A stretch of 64,000 bases of DNA, taken from positions 214,223,023 to 214,287,022 of the forward strand of contig BTPG01000004.1 of the NCBI GenBank assembly GCA_036245525.1, given 5' to 3'. The stretch comes from Semisulcospira habei. Its lineage: Eukaryota > Mollusca > Gastropoda > Semisulcospiridae. The position numbers were made by a program, and so were the translations under genes. Shown here piece by piece: positions 30,280 through 40,874 of this stretch; within the stretch, counting starts at the first letter, position 1, and each line of letters begins with the position of its first letter. The notes below the pieces were generated by a model that was given only the letters and a program-made list of their open reading frames with translations, made no database searches and was not told the origin of the DNA.

Positions 30280-31205
30280 GTTACTTAGTGTTGTTCGAAA
30301 CAACAAGCACACTACTGGAGACGGCAACGCCATGAAAAATTTTAAATAACGTCATAATTCTATTATGTATAAATGTAAATTCCTTTGTCGTCAGTCATGT
30401 CTGGCGTGATCCAGGTCGGAAGATTTCTTCTTGATTTCTTTTACGAAAACATTGGAGGAATGAAAACAAATACGTTATTGGTAGCAGGAGCTTGTTGCAT
30501 GGACCCTTGTAGGCCTTCGAGAGGTCAACAGAACCATTGTACCCCGAGGCCTGAGGGGTACAATGGTTCCTTTGACCTCCCTCAGGCCTACAAGGAGGCG
30601 TGTAGCAAACCCCTGCGACCAATAACTTATATTGTAGAGACTAATGGCGGACGGCGAAAGTTTCTGAGTGTTGTTTGAAACAACAGCCTTACTACTGGAG
30701 TTGTTTGCAGCACACATTTACAGCAATTGTGTGTAACAGACCACAAAAGAAAGAGAATCTTTGCGAAATCGAAAGCACATCAGCGTCCTATGCGGCCATT
30801 TTATTGAAGAAATTTAAAATCGGCTTTTGAGGCAAGCACTCATCTCTTCCATTGCATTATTCTGGCAATTTGTAGACAATGCTGCTGGTCGTGCAGGCAG
30901 AAGCGTCATGAAAGAACTTTATATCACGTCATAAGTCTACTATGTATATTCTTTTGACGTCAGTCATGTCTGGCGTGATCCAGGTCAGAAGATTTCAACT
31001 TTTACTGACGAAAATAGTGGATGAATGAAAACAAATACGTTATTGGTAGCAGGGGTTTGCTGCACGTACCCTTGTAGGCCTTCGGGAGGTCAAAGGAACT
31101 ATTGTACCCCTGAGACCTTCGGGGTACAACGGTTGCTTTGACCTCCTTCAGGCCTACAATGGTCTGTGTAGCAAATCCCTGCTGCCAAGAACTTATAGTA
31201 TACGA
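30280..31205. repeat. Direct duplication carrying hpJ hairpins
   Basis: Each half contains ...TCATGTCTGGCGTGATCC... (30394, 30966) then hairpin hpJ: 30473-30630 and 31034-31198, with arms ACGTTATTGGTAGCAGG and CCTTGTAGGCCTTCG. Between, GTTGTTTGAAACAACA marks (30282, 30664) hint at further decayed units. About 80-85% similarity by eye, so the duplication is old. Class unknown. Confidence 0.75.
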
Positions 31206-31449
31206 TGGCTTTATTAAAGTCTGCAGACACGTACAGTTCAGTTTTAACGTGTGCTACAATCATAATAGCCAGAAATGGTTTTATTAACATATTTACATAT
31301 CCTGTTTTAAGACCATGTCCTAGTCTGGCTGGCCAGAATCTTTCCCGCCGCCAGATGGCTTTAGTCGCCTGCTCGACGTTAAACCCAAATAAAGAACTAT
31401 CCAATTCAATTTGAAACTCACATAGTGTGACATGGGAAAAATAGCCAAT

Positions 31450-31560
31450 AGTCTGAATAAAAAGCTTGCGTCCACTCCTCCCCCCACAACACACCCCCAC
31501 CCCACCCCACCCTACTCCAACCCACCCCACTCCACCCCACCCCACCCCACCCACCCCGTT
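31450..31560. repeat. C-rich low complexity
   Basis: CCCCACCCCACCC-type sequence; G-quadruplex prone on the minus strand. Confidence 0.85.
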
Positions 31561-31756
31561 GCACTCCCAGCCACAATCGTCTTCAGAACTGAACTACTTC
31601 ACAGCATAACAACGCCCGCATTTCCTCCCGTCATCAACCCCAACGTCGCCGGTGCGATTCGGGGCGGGACTTTCGTCACTGACGTGCTAATAATGGCCGA
31701 CCCTCCTCGCTGCTGTATATTTACACCGCCCGAAGAACACGGGTATGTGGTGTCAG

Positions 31757-31818
31757 CAAGAGGCATAGATCCTCATGAAATCAGTCTTGGCGTTGGTTAT
31801 GGATCTACGCCTCTTGTT
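31757..31818. mobile_element. hpA hairpin, centre replaced
   Basis: GCAAGAGGCATAGATCCTCA TGA, then ATCAGTCTTGGCG, then TATGGATCTACGCCTCTTG. Preceded by GAACACGGGTATGTGGTGTCA as in complete hpA. Confidence 0.75.
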
Positions 31819-32035
31819 TAGTGGTAGCGGTCACTGTGCTCCGACAGTGGCTATAAATTTTCAGGCGTGAAAATGGCGCCTGTAGGCCGATCCTTGCCTG
31901 TCTGTCTGCGGCATCTTGTTGCGCCACTTCCGACCGGAAGTGCGGGTTTGCGGTCTGCATTCCAGTGGTTAGCCACCAAGAGGATAAAAAGTGTAGGGCT
32001 GGGTGCACGGGAGGGTGGGGAACTGTTTATCCCTG

Positions 32036-32072
32036 TGGCCAGCTGAATGAGTGAGCTTAGTCCTGACCCCTG
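32036..32072 (+). mobile_element. hpD arm fragment
   Basis: GTGGCCAGCTGAATGAGTGAGC TTAGTCCTG; single arm. Confidence 0.55.
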
Positions 32073-32251
32073 GACCGGAAGCATTAGTGTTTCGATTCCG
32101 TTTTATTTCCGCTTCCTGTCTCGCCTAAATAATCCATTAGTTAGTATAAACAATCATTATTTACAATCAATATTGCTAAGTAATCCACTTATTTAGACTA
32201 AGCAATCATTATTTACAACGAATAAGAAATATGTTAAGCTATGAACTTTTT

Positions 32252-32400
32252 CAGATTAGCCTGGCGCCTGACGGCGCCAAGCTAATCTGGCACTACCCTT
32301 GAATTGTCATGGTCGATCCGTCCTCTGCAACTGGTGCAAAGTCTTTAGGTGACGCCTCCACAATTTGCGAAATGCGACTTTGGGGGTTAAGAGGGCTCAA
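32252..32400. mobile_element. hpB right half
   Basis: AGATTAGCCTGGCGCCTGAC with its partner, then ACTACCCTTGAATTGTCATG, CTGCAACTGGTGCAAAGTC, GACGCCTCCACAATTTGCG and GGGGGTTAAGAGGG. Left half missing. Confidence 0.75.
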
Positions 32401-32590
32401 GTTTGTTAAAGTCAAACGCCTGTGGCTAAAGTTTGTTAAAGTCAAAACGCCTATGGTTGAAGGATTCGAGCGGCGAGGCACGTTCTGTTAATTGCTGTCC
32501 ACAAGAGCAAAGTGCACACACGCACGTCTCCCCTACGGGTGGAATCTGTTTTTTCTCTCGATCCCTACACAAAAACACTAGTCACCCACC

Positions 32591-32657
32591 TGCAAGAGGC
32601 ATAGATCCTCATGGGTCCATGCAGATGCAGGGGCTCACGAGGATCTAACCCTCTGGC
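32591..32657. mobile_element. hpA hairpin, worn
   Basis: GCAAGAGGCATAGATCCTCA TGGG ... GGGGCTCACGAGGATCTAAC CCTC. Confidence 0.7.
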
Positions 32658-32789
32658 TTCACTCGGTCAAACCCGTAAAAGAACCGACTTGTACCTGAGC
32701 TCTTAAACACAGTGTAGGACCAATCAGATTAATTTAAGACACTCCCCTTTTCCTGACTGTTCCACAGCGAAATTCGCTGAATCTTCAAG

Positions 32790-32851
32790 TCACAGATCCT
32801 CATGAGCCCTACTAGGGTCCAGGGGCTCACGAGGATGTAAGGCCTCTTGCT
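32790..32851. mobile_element. hpA hairpin, worn
   Basis: CACAGATCCTCATGAGCCCT ACTAGGGTCCAGGGGCTCACG AGGATGTAAGGCCTCTTGC. Confidence 0.7.
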
Positions 32852-33145
32852 AAAGAGGAGTCATTAAGTTGTCACCCCCGTTCTTTCATACGGTGGAGCC
32901 AGCAAGACGCGTGGTTTCCTTTTATTGTAGTGTAGTAGGGCTGTGACGAGGTCATCAAACAGAAATACGCGCCCTTAAACATGGCACTCATTCATGCGGT
33001 CGGAGAAAGAAATAAAATGCGGTAGTGAAGATATTCTGATAAATCCTTATTGAAATATTCAAAAGGACAAAAAAAGATCCTTCGCTATATTTCTGTAGAA
33101 AAGAATTCCTCTTAGTAAGTTTTTCATCGAATGAGTCAGACAGCA

Positions 33146-33196
33146 AAGGTTCTCTGGCCCACGACGGTCGCCGTGGGCACGAAGATGTTTCGCTAC
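33146..33196. mobile_element. hpF fragment
   Basis: AAAGGTTCTCTGGCCCACGAC GGTCGCCGTGGGCACGAAGAT, followed by GTTTCGCTACTGGG, the usual hpF edge. Confidence 0.65.
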
Positions 33197-33325
33197 TGGG
33201 TGTGCCACCTCAACCGCAATTTTATCCATGTTGTCTTGCCTCGGCTAAGACTATTCTACCCTTCTTTTCACGATCCGTGTGAGTAGGCTCATGCACCAGG
33301 GGTTTCCCGCTGCTTTTGAGTGTAA

Positions 33326-33813
33326 AGGCCCCGCCACACGTGCCGGTTGTGCCCCGATTTTGAAGCCGATTCCGATCCGATTGCGATCGGATGACGTCAT
33401 ATATCGGATCCGATCCCAATCGGCTGGGAATCGGGTGTCTAGAACCTGCTCTATTTTCCGATCCGAATCGGCCCCGATTGTAAGCTTCAACCAATCAGAG
33501 CGCGTCTCGCAAAGCACGTCGTTTCAGTTTGAAGATGGCGGAAGATCAGTACCACCTTCGTTGCCGATGTCTCGCCCGCCTCTTCCCGAATATGATGCAA
33601 AACTGCTGATAATGCAAGCACATCATCATCACTGTCAAAACTAGCAGCCATTTCGCAGAACAGGTACGACTTTGATCTTCGGTTCAAACCGGTCGGCTAA
33701 AAAAGTCGGGAAATGTGTGGCAGTGCACACGTTTTTATAGTCCGGCCTGATCACCTACCGATTCGAAACTGCTCGGGAATCGGCCTCAAAATCGGGCATG
33801 TGTGGCGGGGCCT
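33326..33813. mobile_element. PIF/Harbinger-like MITE
   Basis: 488 bp with terminal inverted repeats AGGCCCCGCCACAC / GTGTGGCGGGGCCT and 3-bp TAA duplications (33323-33325, 33814-33816). Subterminal CGATTTTGAAGCCGATTCC recurs inverted near the right end. A 3-bp TAA/TWA duplication is characteristic of PIF/Harbinger; there is no transposase inside. It lies just upstream of the LINE fragment at 33817. Confidence 0.8.
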
Positions 33814-33816
33814 TAA

Positions 33817-34395
33817 CGGAAGACTCTCTCCTGCATACAGACGCTGCCCGCCTCGTCCTCAGAAAGAAAAAATCCGACCACATCACTCCCCTGCTCAAGC
33901 TCCTTCACTGGCTTCCCATCCCACAACGCATCCAATACAAGATTCTGTCCCTCTGCTACAAATCCCTGAACAACTGCGCTCTTGCCTATCTCTCCAACTT
34001 ACTTCACCCCTACATCCCTTCCCGCTCCCTCCGCTCCGCCTCCGACCCTCTCTGCCTCCACATCCCTCGCACCAAACTCAACACTTTCGGCCCCCGCTCC
34101 TTCTCAGTATGCGGTCCATCCACCTGGAACACTCTCCCACTCTCTCTCCGTCAGAAACACTCTCTCTCCTCCTTCCAGTCTGCCCTCAAAACTCACCTCT
34201 TTCAACAGTTCTAGCACTATACCACCACACTCCCCACCCCAAGCTGACTGTCGTAATGTATTTCACTATTTGTGGCACGTGAGTCGTTGTCTAAAGCGTG
34301 CGCATGCGTGCGCGAGTGGTGAGTGCGCGCTTAGAGTTATAATTATTATAAGATAAGCGCGTTATAAATACCGTAATTATTATTATTATTATTTA
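33817..34395 (+). pseudogene. L2/CR1-type LINE 3' end
   Basis: An open stretch from about 33817 to 34214 reads AARLVLRKKKSDHITPLLK, LHWLPIPQRIQYKI, PSRSLRSASDPL, LNTFGPRSFSVCGPSTWNTL, ending THLFQQF. This is the conserved C-terminal end of L2/CR1-clade reverse transcriptases. The 3' UTR ends TTATAAGATAAGCGCGTTAT AAATACCG then (TTA)n. The catalytic YXDD region is absent, so the copy is dead on arrival (5' truncated). Confidence 0.9.
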
Positions 34396-34442
34396 TAAGA
34401 AGAATAAAACAGTCTGTCATCTTACGACATTCAAACTTCATA

Positions 34443-35096
34443 ACGAAGTTACGCGTTATCCAGCAGTGTTGTGAAGTTACGCGTTATCCAGCAGTGTTGT
34501 GAAGTTACGCGTTATCCAGCAGTGTTGTGAAGTTACGCGTTATCCAGCAGTGTTGTGAAGTTACGCGTTATCCAGCAGTGTTGCGAAGTTACGCGTTATC
34601 CAGCAGTGTTGTGAAGTTACGCGTTATCCAGCAGTGTTGTGAAGTTACGCGTTATCCAGCAGTGTTGTGAAGTTACGCGTTATCCAGCAGTGTTGTGAAG
34701 TTACGCGTTATCCAGCAGTGTTGTGAAGTTACGCGTTATCCAGCAGTGTTGTGAAGTTACGCGTTATCCAGCAGTGTTGTGAAGTTACGCGTTATCCAGC
34801 AGTGTTGTGAAGTTACGCGTTATCCAGCAGTGTTGTGAAGTTAGCCGCGTTATCCAGCAGTGTTGTGAAGTTACGCGTTATCCAGCAGTGTTGTGAAGTT
34901 AGCCGCGTTATCCAGCAGTGTTGTGAAGTTACGCGTTATCCAGCAGTGTTGTGAAGTTAGCCGCGTTATCCAGCAGTGTTGTGAAGTTACGCGTTATCCA
35001 GCAGTGTTGTGAAGTTACGCGTTATCCAGCAGTGTTGTGAAGTTACGCGTTATCCAGCAGTGTTGTGAAGTTACGCGTTATCCTGCAGTGTTGTAC
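34443..35096 (+). repeat. 28-bp minisatellite, about 23 units
   Basis: GAAGTTACGCGTTATCCAGC AGTGTTGT. From about 34839 to 34985 every other unit has GTTAGCCGCG in place of GTTACGCG, giving a local 58-bp higher-order unit (28+30) repeated three times. Confidence 0.97.
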
Positions 35097-35452
35097 GAAC
35101 ATTGATCAGGGGGACAGTCTGATAAGGGAGATATTGCAGTCTGATAAGGGGGATATTGCAGTCAGTATTGTAAGACGTGCTACGAACATTGATCAGGGGA
35201 CAGTCTGATAAGGGGGATATTGCAGTCTGATAAGGGGGATATTGCAGTCTGATAAGGGAGATATTGCAGTCTGATAAGGGGGATATTGCAGTCAGTATTG
35301 TAAGACGTGCTACGAACATTGATCAGGGGGACAGGCTGATAAGGGAGATATTGCAGTCTGATAAGGGAGATATTGCAGTCTGATAAGGGAGATATTGCAG
35401 TCTGATAAGGGAGATATTGCAGTCTGATAAGAGAGATATTGCAGTCTATTAA
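35097..35452 (+). repeat. 22-bp minisatellite with higher-order structure
   Basis: CAGTCTGATAAGGGGGATAT TG units, periodically joined by GTAAGACGTGCTACGAACAT TGATCAGGGG. It directly follows the 28-bp array. Confidence 0.93.
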
Positions 35453-35524
35453 TCCGTTACTGCCTGGAGTTGGTCTCTTTAATCCTAAAGCAATTTTGAC
35501 GAATTCGTGCCTGTTGGTTGCTTG

Positions 35525-35841
35525 GTTGGTTAGTTCGGGGTTTCATGTCCACACCACGCGTGCGATAATGGATTGACCCGAGGGGCGGGTCATAATAATA
35601 ATAATAATAATAATACCGTTATTATATAGGCGCTTTTTCTCAATTTTTGGGCAAATCGACTCAAAGCGCCGCGAAATGAAACCCAACACGCACACTCACG
35701 TAACAGAAACGGATTTACGCCATTTAAGACAAACACAGTACAAGACAGACGAAGGGCCAGTTCAGCTACTGAAGTTACAGAGATGTTTGATTGCTTGTAT
35801 TTGAAATTTGTAAAGTGGCCTGAAACCGGTGCCAAAGTGTG

Positions 35842-35886
<45 letters not shown>

Positions 35887-36007
35887 GGGGGGGGGGTTAT
35901 GACGACACGGACAGGGACAACTCTTGACTATGGGGTACGACCTGGACATTAATCAATTCAGGCGGCAATGCTGCTATGCCACTTTGTGTCATTTACCGGG
36001 ATCGTAA
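35525..36007 (-). mobile_element. SINE S interrupted by another SINE
   Basis: GGTTAGTTCGGGGTTTCATG TCC...GGGCGGGTCA (35525-35590) and, after the insert, GGGGTACGACCTGGACATTA ATC...ATTTACCGGGATCG (about 35930-36007). Normal S copies have these joined. Confidence 0.75.
35591..35895 (-). mobile_element. Truncated copy of the SINE at 18485-18966
   Basis: (AAT)8, ACCGTTATTATATAGGCGCT, then over 200 bp nearly identical to 18534-18770. The tRNA-like head is missing and replaced by (GT)n and G12 (35843-35896). Confidence 0.85.
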
Positions 36008-36008
36008 A

Positions 36009-36058
36009 CCCCCCCCCTCCTCCCCCCCCCCCCCCCCCCCCACCAAAAAAAAAAAAAA
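36009..36058. repeat. Poly-C and poly-A tracts
   Basis: C9, CTCC, C20 (36022-36041), then A14. Confidence 0.9.
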
Positions 36059-36319
36059 CCCACTTATTTTTCTTGGATATTTCGAGCGCGTAGTCACATG
36101 CGCTCAGAGTAACATAGTCTCCAGCGCTTTGGGATACGCTTTCCTTCGGCGGGCACGACCGGAAGGCGATGAGATGCAGCATTTCTGGTAACAACCAATA
36201 ACTACCCAAAGGCGCCGAGGCCGGGAGGAAGGTATAAGTCTACACGGAATGAGTGACTCCCACGCGTACACGTGTTCCGATTTGCTGCAACTAATCCCAG
36301 CATCCAACCCCATTTTCAC

Positions 36320-36456
36320 TCAAGAGGAACAGATTTTCATGAGCCCCTGCGGGTACCCCGCAGGGGCTCATGAAAATCTGTTCCTCTTGAAGCCTCTTGT
36401 TGGCAGAAATAGGGCTCTGCGCAGTCGCGGGGGCTCATGAGGATCTATGTCTCTTG
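36320..36456. mobile_element. hpA hairpin plus a second half copy
   Basis: 36320-36390 is a near-perfect hairpin TCAAGAGGAACAGATTTTCA TG around GCGGGTACCCCGC. 36412-36456 holds another right arm GCGGGGGCTCATGAGGATCT ATG. Partial tandem duplication. Confidence 0.8.
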
Positions 36457-36539
36457 CTGATGAATGAGATACTTCCGATTTGAGTTAAAGTCTACTGTAT
36501 TGAAAAACGCTCTGCAACTGTTTGAGTCTTCCACAACCG

Positions 36540-36616
36540 CACGAGGTATAGATTCGCACGATTCTCACGAGCTCCTGCATTCTACAGAGCGGCCTCACGA
36601 AACGCTACGCCTCTTG
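36540..36616. mobile_element. hpA hairpin, strongly worn
   Basis: GCACGAGGTATAGATTCGCA ... CTCACGAAACGCTACGCCTC TTG. Confidence 0.55.
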
Positions 36617-36768
36617 TTGTCAGAGATCGGCCTCTTTCCCTTCCTCAGATTCAGTTAGTCGTGCTGAGTAAGCCCACTATAGGGCTGAGAGGTCGAGTTC
36701 GCTGGTTTCGCTTGCAAATACACCAACTGAATTTCTCTGCCTACGGTATCTGCACCAAGAAATGCAGG

Positions 36769-37022
36769 CCAGGCGAGAGGACAGGTTTGTTCTGCTGCAC
36801 GTCCGTTGAAAGGTCCTGGTATATCAAAGTGGCACAGTTGCAGCGCGCCTGAATTGATCAGTGTTCAGAGCGTACTCCATAGGCAATGTCTTCCATCCCG
36901 CGCAATGTCTTCACCCCCTCCCCTCCCCCCTCCCCCCCCCCTCCCCCGCGATAACCCGCCTGTTCTGCCGTCTAGTATTATTCCAGTGCCGTCGACGTTA
37001 AACCCCGAATTAACCAACCAAC
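36769..37022 (+). mobile_element. SINE S with C-rich insert
   Basis: GTCCGTTGAAAGGTCCTGG, GTGGCACAGTTGCAGCGC, GTACTCCATAGGCAATG, then a CCCCTCCCC stretch (36910-36948), ATAACCCGCCTG and GACGTTAAACCCCGAATTAA. Head missing. Confidence 0.75.
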
Positions 37023-37070
37023 AAACCAGCACCAGAAATGGACCTAGACCAGCACGCAAAAGGCTTTCGG

Positions 37071-37397
37071 GCCAAAGTCGGCCGCAGTGGGCCCAGTGAG
37101 AGACTGGAATCAACACCAAGGCCTGAGGCGATGAGTGCTGTTTCTGTACCAGGCAAAGTCGGCCGCAGTGGGCCCAGTGAGAGACTGGAATCAACGCCAA
37201 GGCCTGAGGCGGTGAGTGCTGTTTCTGTACCAGGCAAAGTCGGCCGCAGTGGGCCCAGTGAGAGACTGGAATCAACACCAAGGCCTGAGGCGGTGAGTGC
37301 TGTTTCTGTACCAGGCAAAGTCGGCCGCAGTGGGCCCAGTGAGAGACTGGAATCAACACCAAGGCCTGAGGCGGTGAGTGTTGTTTCTGTACCAGAA
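37071..37397 (+). repeat. 81-bp tandem array, four units
   Basis: AAAGTCGGCCGCAGTGGGCC starts at 37074, 37155, 37236 and 37317, exactly 81 apart. 81 is a multiple of three, so long frames on both strands are automatic. The unit's start resembles an hpF arm (CGGGCC..AGTCGGCCGCAG). Confidence 0.95.
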
Positions 37398-37519
37398 TGG
37401 AGATTTCGGTGGTGAAAATTATGGAGTACTCAAAATCAGTTCATACGCGATAAAATAAGCATGTAAAAAATAAATTAAATGCAAGTCTTTTGGCTCAAAT
37501 AGGGGAATAAAAGCCCCAG

Positions 37520-37575
37520 ACTAAACATGCAATCTCATGTTTGTCCGGGGTTTAATCCACTGTTTGAGTCATAAG
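37520..37575. mobile_element. hpH half copy
   Basis: ATGCAATCTCATGTTTGTCC GGGGTTTAATCCACTGTTTG, as in hpH at 38274 and 43089. Confidence 0.65.
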
Positions 37576-37583
37576 TCGTGCAG

Positions 37584-37724
<141 letters not shown>

Positions 37725-37729
37725 TTCTA

Positions 37730-38270
37730 ATTTCTTAACAATGTCTGTTGAGGGGAAACACAAGCATATACGTGACTATTGACAACAATAAGATTAGATA
37801 ATGCTTAGATACACTCGATTATTAATTTTGCGCAAATTTTTGCAAACCAAATTACCAGTGCGGCATAGGAACAAAAACTACCGGAAGTGACTCTCAGCTA
37901 CCGGAAGTGACCAGGATGTTCAAATGCCTTGCGGACTACAAATGCACCGGGTACATCTAGGCGTGCAGCCAAACCGCCGAACTGCACCCGTCAACTGTAC
38001 CCGACGGGTAGATTCATCGGCACAATCTTTTTTATATTCCCCGCGCCGTGTGTTGGCTAAACACTCCTAAGCCCGCCCCCGACCCCATCAAAGCGTGGCT
38101 TTGTCTGGACAATCAACATAGGCGGGTCTTGGCTGCGTGCGGAGACGGCCCTAAATCGGGCAAGACACGTGCGGCGAGGTTGACTGACTGATTTGACCCC
38201 TGGCTGATTGACTGACTGGGTTAAACGCCCTGCCAGCAAAATAGAGGTTGTTCGGAAATCAGGAATTAAA
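37730..38270. other. No recognisable feature
   Basis: Short duplicate CTACCGGAAGTGAC (37878, 37898). Otherwise nothing supportable. Confidence 0.4.
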
Positions 38271-38273
38271 CAG

Positions 38274-38398
38274 GTCAAAATTGCAACACGTTTCGACGAA
38301 AACAGTGGATAAAAAAGCCCGGACAAACATGAGATAAACCGCATGTTTGTCCATGCTATTAATCCACTGTTTTCGTCGAAACGCGCGCAATTTTGACA
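38274..38398. mobile_element. hpH hairpin
   Basis: GGTCAAAATTGCAACACGTT TCGACGAAAACAGTGGAT pairs with ATCCACTGTTTTCGTCGAAA CG...GCAATTTTGAC. Inner GGACAAACATG / CATGTTTGTCC. Confidence 0.85.
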
Positions 38399-38428
38399 TA
38401 CTCGATAAATCACTTTGTTTTTGGGGTT

Positions 38429-38430
<2 letters not shown>

Positions 38431-38511
<81 letters not shown>

Positions 38512-38630
38512 TGTAGTAGTAGTAGTAGTAAAGATTTATATGGCTCCTAACCTCCTAATGAGCTCTAGGCGCCACTAATCTAGTTTATTTTTCGTCGAAA
38601 CACGAGCAGTTTTGACCTATTCCTGAAATC
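38431..38630 (-). repeat. (AAT)n with LINE-like tail, then hpH scrap
   Basis: (AAT)27 and (GTA)6 followed by AAGATTTATATGGCTCC...GGCGCC; on the minus strand this is a LINE/SINE 3' end running into (ATT)n. 38588-38630 is an hpH right arm. Confidence 0.7.
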
Positions 38631-38661
38631 GTCTCTTAACCCGGAGAGGTATCTGTATAAT

Positions 38662-38841
38662 GGTTAGTTCGGGTTTAACGTCCACGGCACCGAAGTGATA
38701 ATGGACGGCCCTGACGGGCGGGTTATGGGGGACAGATAAATCTATTGCCTATGGCGTACGACCTGAACACTGATCAATTCAGGCGCACTGCAACTGTGCC
38801 AGTTTGATTTACCTGGACCTTTTCAACGGACATGCTAGTGA
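38662..38841 (-). mobile_element. SINE S (tail part)
   Basis: GGTTAGTTCGGGTTTAACGT CCACGGCACC ... GTACGACCTGAACACTGATC ... TTCAACGGACATGC. Head missing. Confidence 0.85.
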
Positions 38842-38976
38842 ACAAATATCTGTGTATGCGGCAAAGTATCGTGTGACATCAAGGACGTTCGAATCCTAAT
38901 CCTGAGTTCATGACCCTACCTCTTAACCCCATGACAGGTAAAGCACGAGTGACCAAAACGCAAACAGTAGGATCTT

Positions 38977-39207
38977 TTAACCCTTTCGCTGTCAGTAGAC
39001 GCAGACTGTCCTTCTACAATCTTCGTTAAATTCAGCCAAAGAACCCCAGCCGTCCTCGGAACAGGGATTCAAAGTGGTCTCAGAAAAGGGGCATAGATCC
39101 TCATGAGCCCCAGCGACTGGGTGGGTGGGTGGGTGGGGGGGCGCATGAGGATCTATGTCTCGTGCAGCCGGATCGCGTTCGCGTTTTCGCGGCAGTCGAG
39201 AGGTTAA
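38977..39207. mobile_element. hpA MITE with (GGTG)n loop
   Basis: TTAACCCTTTCGCTGTCAG ... GGCATAGATCCTCATGAGCC CCAGCGACT, (GGTG)5-G7, GCATGAGGATCTATGTC ... CGCGGCAGTCGAGAGGTTAA. TTAA at both ends; the palindrome centre is a simple repeat. Confidence 0.85.
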
Positions 39208-39385
39208 AGGGTTATCATCTGCGGCGGGGTATCGCGCAATGTCACGGGCGAGACCGTCACCTCGCTGATGGCCGGGGTGTGACCGCCCCGCCTATACTCG
39301 AGGGGGTGGAAGGTGATCGCGGGTACTTGAAACACTTTACAACCCACTCCAAAAATAAATAACAAAATAAATATTACAGAGCAGT

Positions 39386-39599
39386 TTAACCCTTTTAGCC
39401 CCAAGGTCCCATTTCTCACATTTTGGAGGCGTTGCCTGACGACCATGTACCAGTTGCAGGAGATGGATTGACCATGATAATTCAAGGGTAGTGCCAGATT
39501 AGCTTGGCGCCTTCAGGCGCCAAGCTAATCTGGCACTACCCTTGAATTATCATAGTCAAGCCATCTCCTATTGTAGGGATCCGGGGCTAAAAGGGTTAG
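39386..39599. mobile_element. hpB MITE, complete
   Basis: TTAACCCTTTTAGCCCCAAGG to GGGGCTAAAAGGGTTAG. Almost identical in plan to 19569-19781; right target TTAG instead of TTAA. The hairpin arms are nearly perfect. Confidence 0.92.
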
Positions 39600-39684
39600 C
39601 ATCCTTTCTGTGCCAGTGATCTGGAATTTGGCGTCTCAACACACTGCACACTGACCGACACGTGCGTGAAGAAGACAGATGAAA

Positions 39685-40180
39685 ACAGGATAATTATAGG
39701 TACAAAGAACACAGGACAATTATAGGGACAAAGAACACAGGACAATTATAGGTACAAAGAACACAGGACAATTATTGGGACACAGAACACAGGACAATTA
39801 TAGGGACAAAGAACACAGGACAATTATAGGGACAAAGAACACAGGACAATTATAGCGACAAAGAACACAGGACAATTATAGGGACACAGAACACAGGACG
39901 ATTATAGGGACACAGAACACAGGACAATTATAGTGACAAAGAACACAGGACAATTATAGGGACAAAGAACACAGGACAATTATAGCGACAAAGAACACAG
40001 GACAATTATAGGGACACAGAACACAGGACGATTATATGGACACAGAACACAGGACAATTATAGTGACAAAGAACACAGGACAATTATAGTGACAAAGAAC
40101 ACAGGACAATTATAGGGACAAACACAGGACAATTATAGGGACAAAGAACACAAGACAATTATAGGGACAAAGAACGCAGG
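39685..40180 (+). repeat. 26-bp tandem array, about 19 units
   Basis: ACAGGACAATTATAGGGACA AAGAAC with A/G/C/T variants at a few positions (TAGGTAC, TAGCGAC, TAGTGAC, GGACACAG). It runs directly into an hpA hairpin at 40188. Confidence 0.96.
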
Positions 40181-40187
40181 GCCAACA

Positions 40188-40294
40188 AGAGACGTAAACC
40201 CTCGTCAGTCCCCGCGACTGCGGTGGCTCCTGAGGGTTTATATGTCTGTTGCAGCTGGGAATCGTTCGCCTGTCCCCGGCATGTAAGGGGTTAA
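40188..40294. mobile_element. hpA right part at the array edge
   Basis: ACAAGAGACGTAAACCCTCG ... CCTGAGGGTTTATATGTCTG TTGC, then CCGGCATGTAAGGGGTTAA. The left flank is not identifiable beyond the array, so the array may have grown inside this element. Confidence 0.65.
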
Positions 40295-40390
40295 AGCGAG
40301 CTACTCCAGGCAGCAATGAGTTAACAGTTTTCTGTTTTCATCCACTGCGCTTGGTGCTTTTAGAACCAGAAGCTAAAGAGATATATTTAG

Positions 40391-40500
40391 ACCCTTCCCC
40401 CCCCCCCCACCCCTCACCCTATTTCTCTACCGCCACCGCCACCCCTCCCCCTCTCCCTCCCCCAACCCCTCCTTCCATCCCCCACCCCCGCTCATTTGTC
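40391..40500. repeat. C-rich low complexity
   Basis: CCCCCCCACCCCTC-type sequence. Confidence 0.8.
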
Positions 40501-40506
40501 CTTGGT

Positions 40507-40874
40507 TTAAAGGCCCACTACGGCCGTAACTGTTCAAAGATACACTTCTGTAACAGATGATTACAAAACGCTACACACAGGTCTAGCTGTGGTTCATTTA
40601 GACACAGGACAATCCAGTTCAGCACACGTCGTCTTTATATCAAGTAACCTGACAATCACTCAACTCCGTTCTAGAAATACAAAGCTATCAGTACGAGAAA
40701 CAGCTAAAAATAGATTGACACTCTAACGGCTGCACAGAATAAATAAGTGCGAATACGCGTGTTTTTGCTGCGTGTCCCAACTGCCGTTAAAGTTCATTAG
40801 GTGTGTCGACAAGGTATAATAAACACAAATGGAGCTGAAATGTGTCTTCAGATTTACGCGTAATGGTTCTTTAA
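40507..40874 (+). mobile_element. hpN element, long form, TTAA-flanked
   Basis: TTAA then AGGCCCACTACGGCC ... CGTAATGGTTCT then TTAA; 360-bp body. Termini are imperfect inverted repeats (AGGCCCACTACG / AGAACCATTACG). Contains about 90 bp not present in the 59862 copy. No frame of note. Confidence 0.82.

Noticed and set aside
33222..33687. Overlapping frames of 66-121 codons
   Set aside because: They lie inside the Harbinger-like MITE, whose termini and TAA duplication explain the sequence.
36865..37415. Repeated proteins of 125-165 codons on both strands
   Set aside because: 81 bp is divisible by three, so open frames on both strands are expected from a stop-free unit. No other evidence of a gene.
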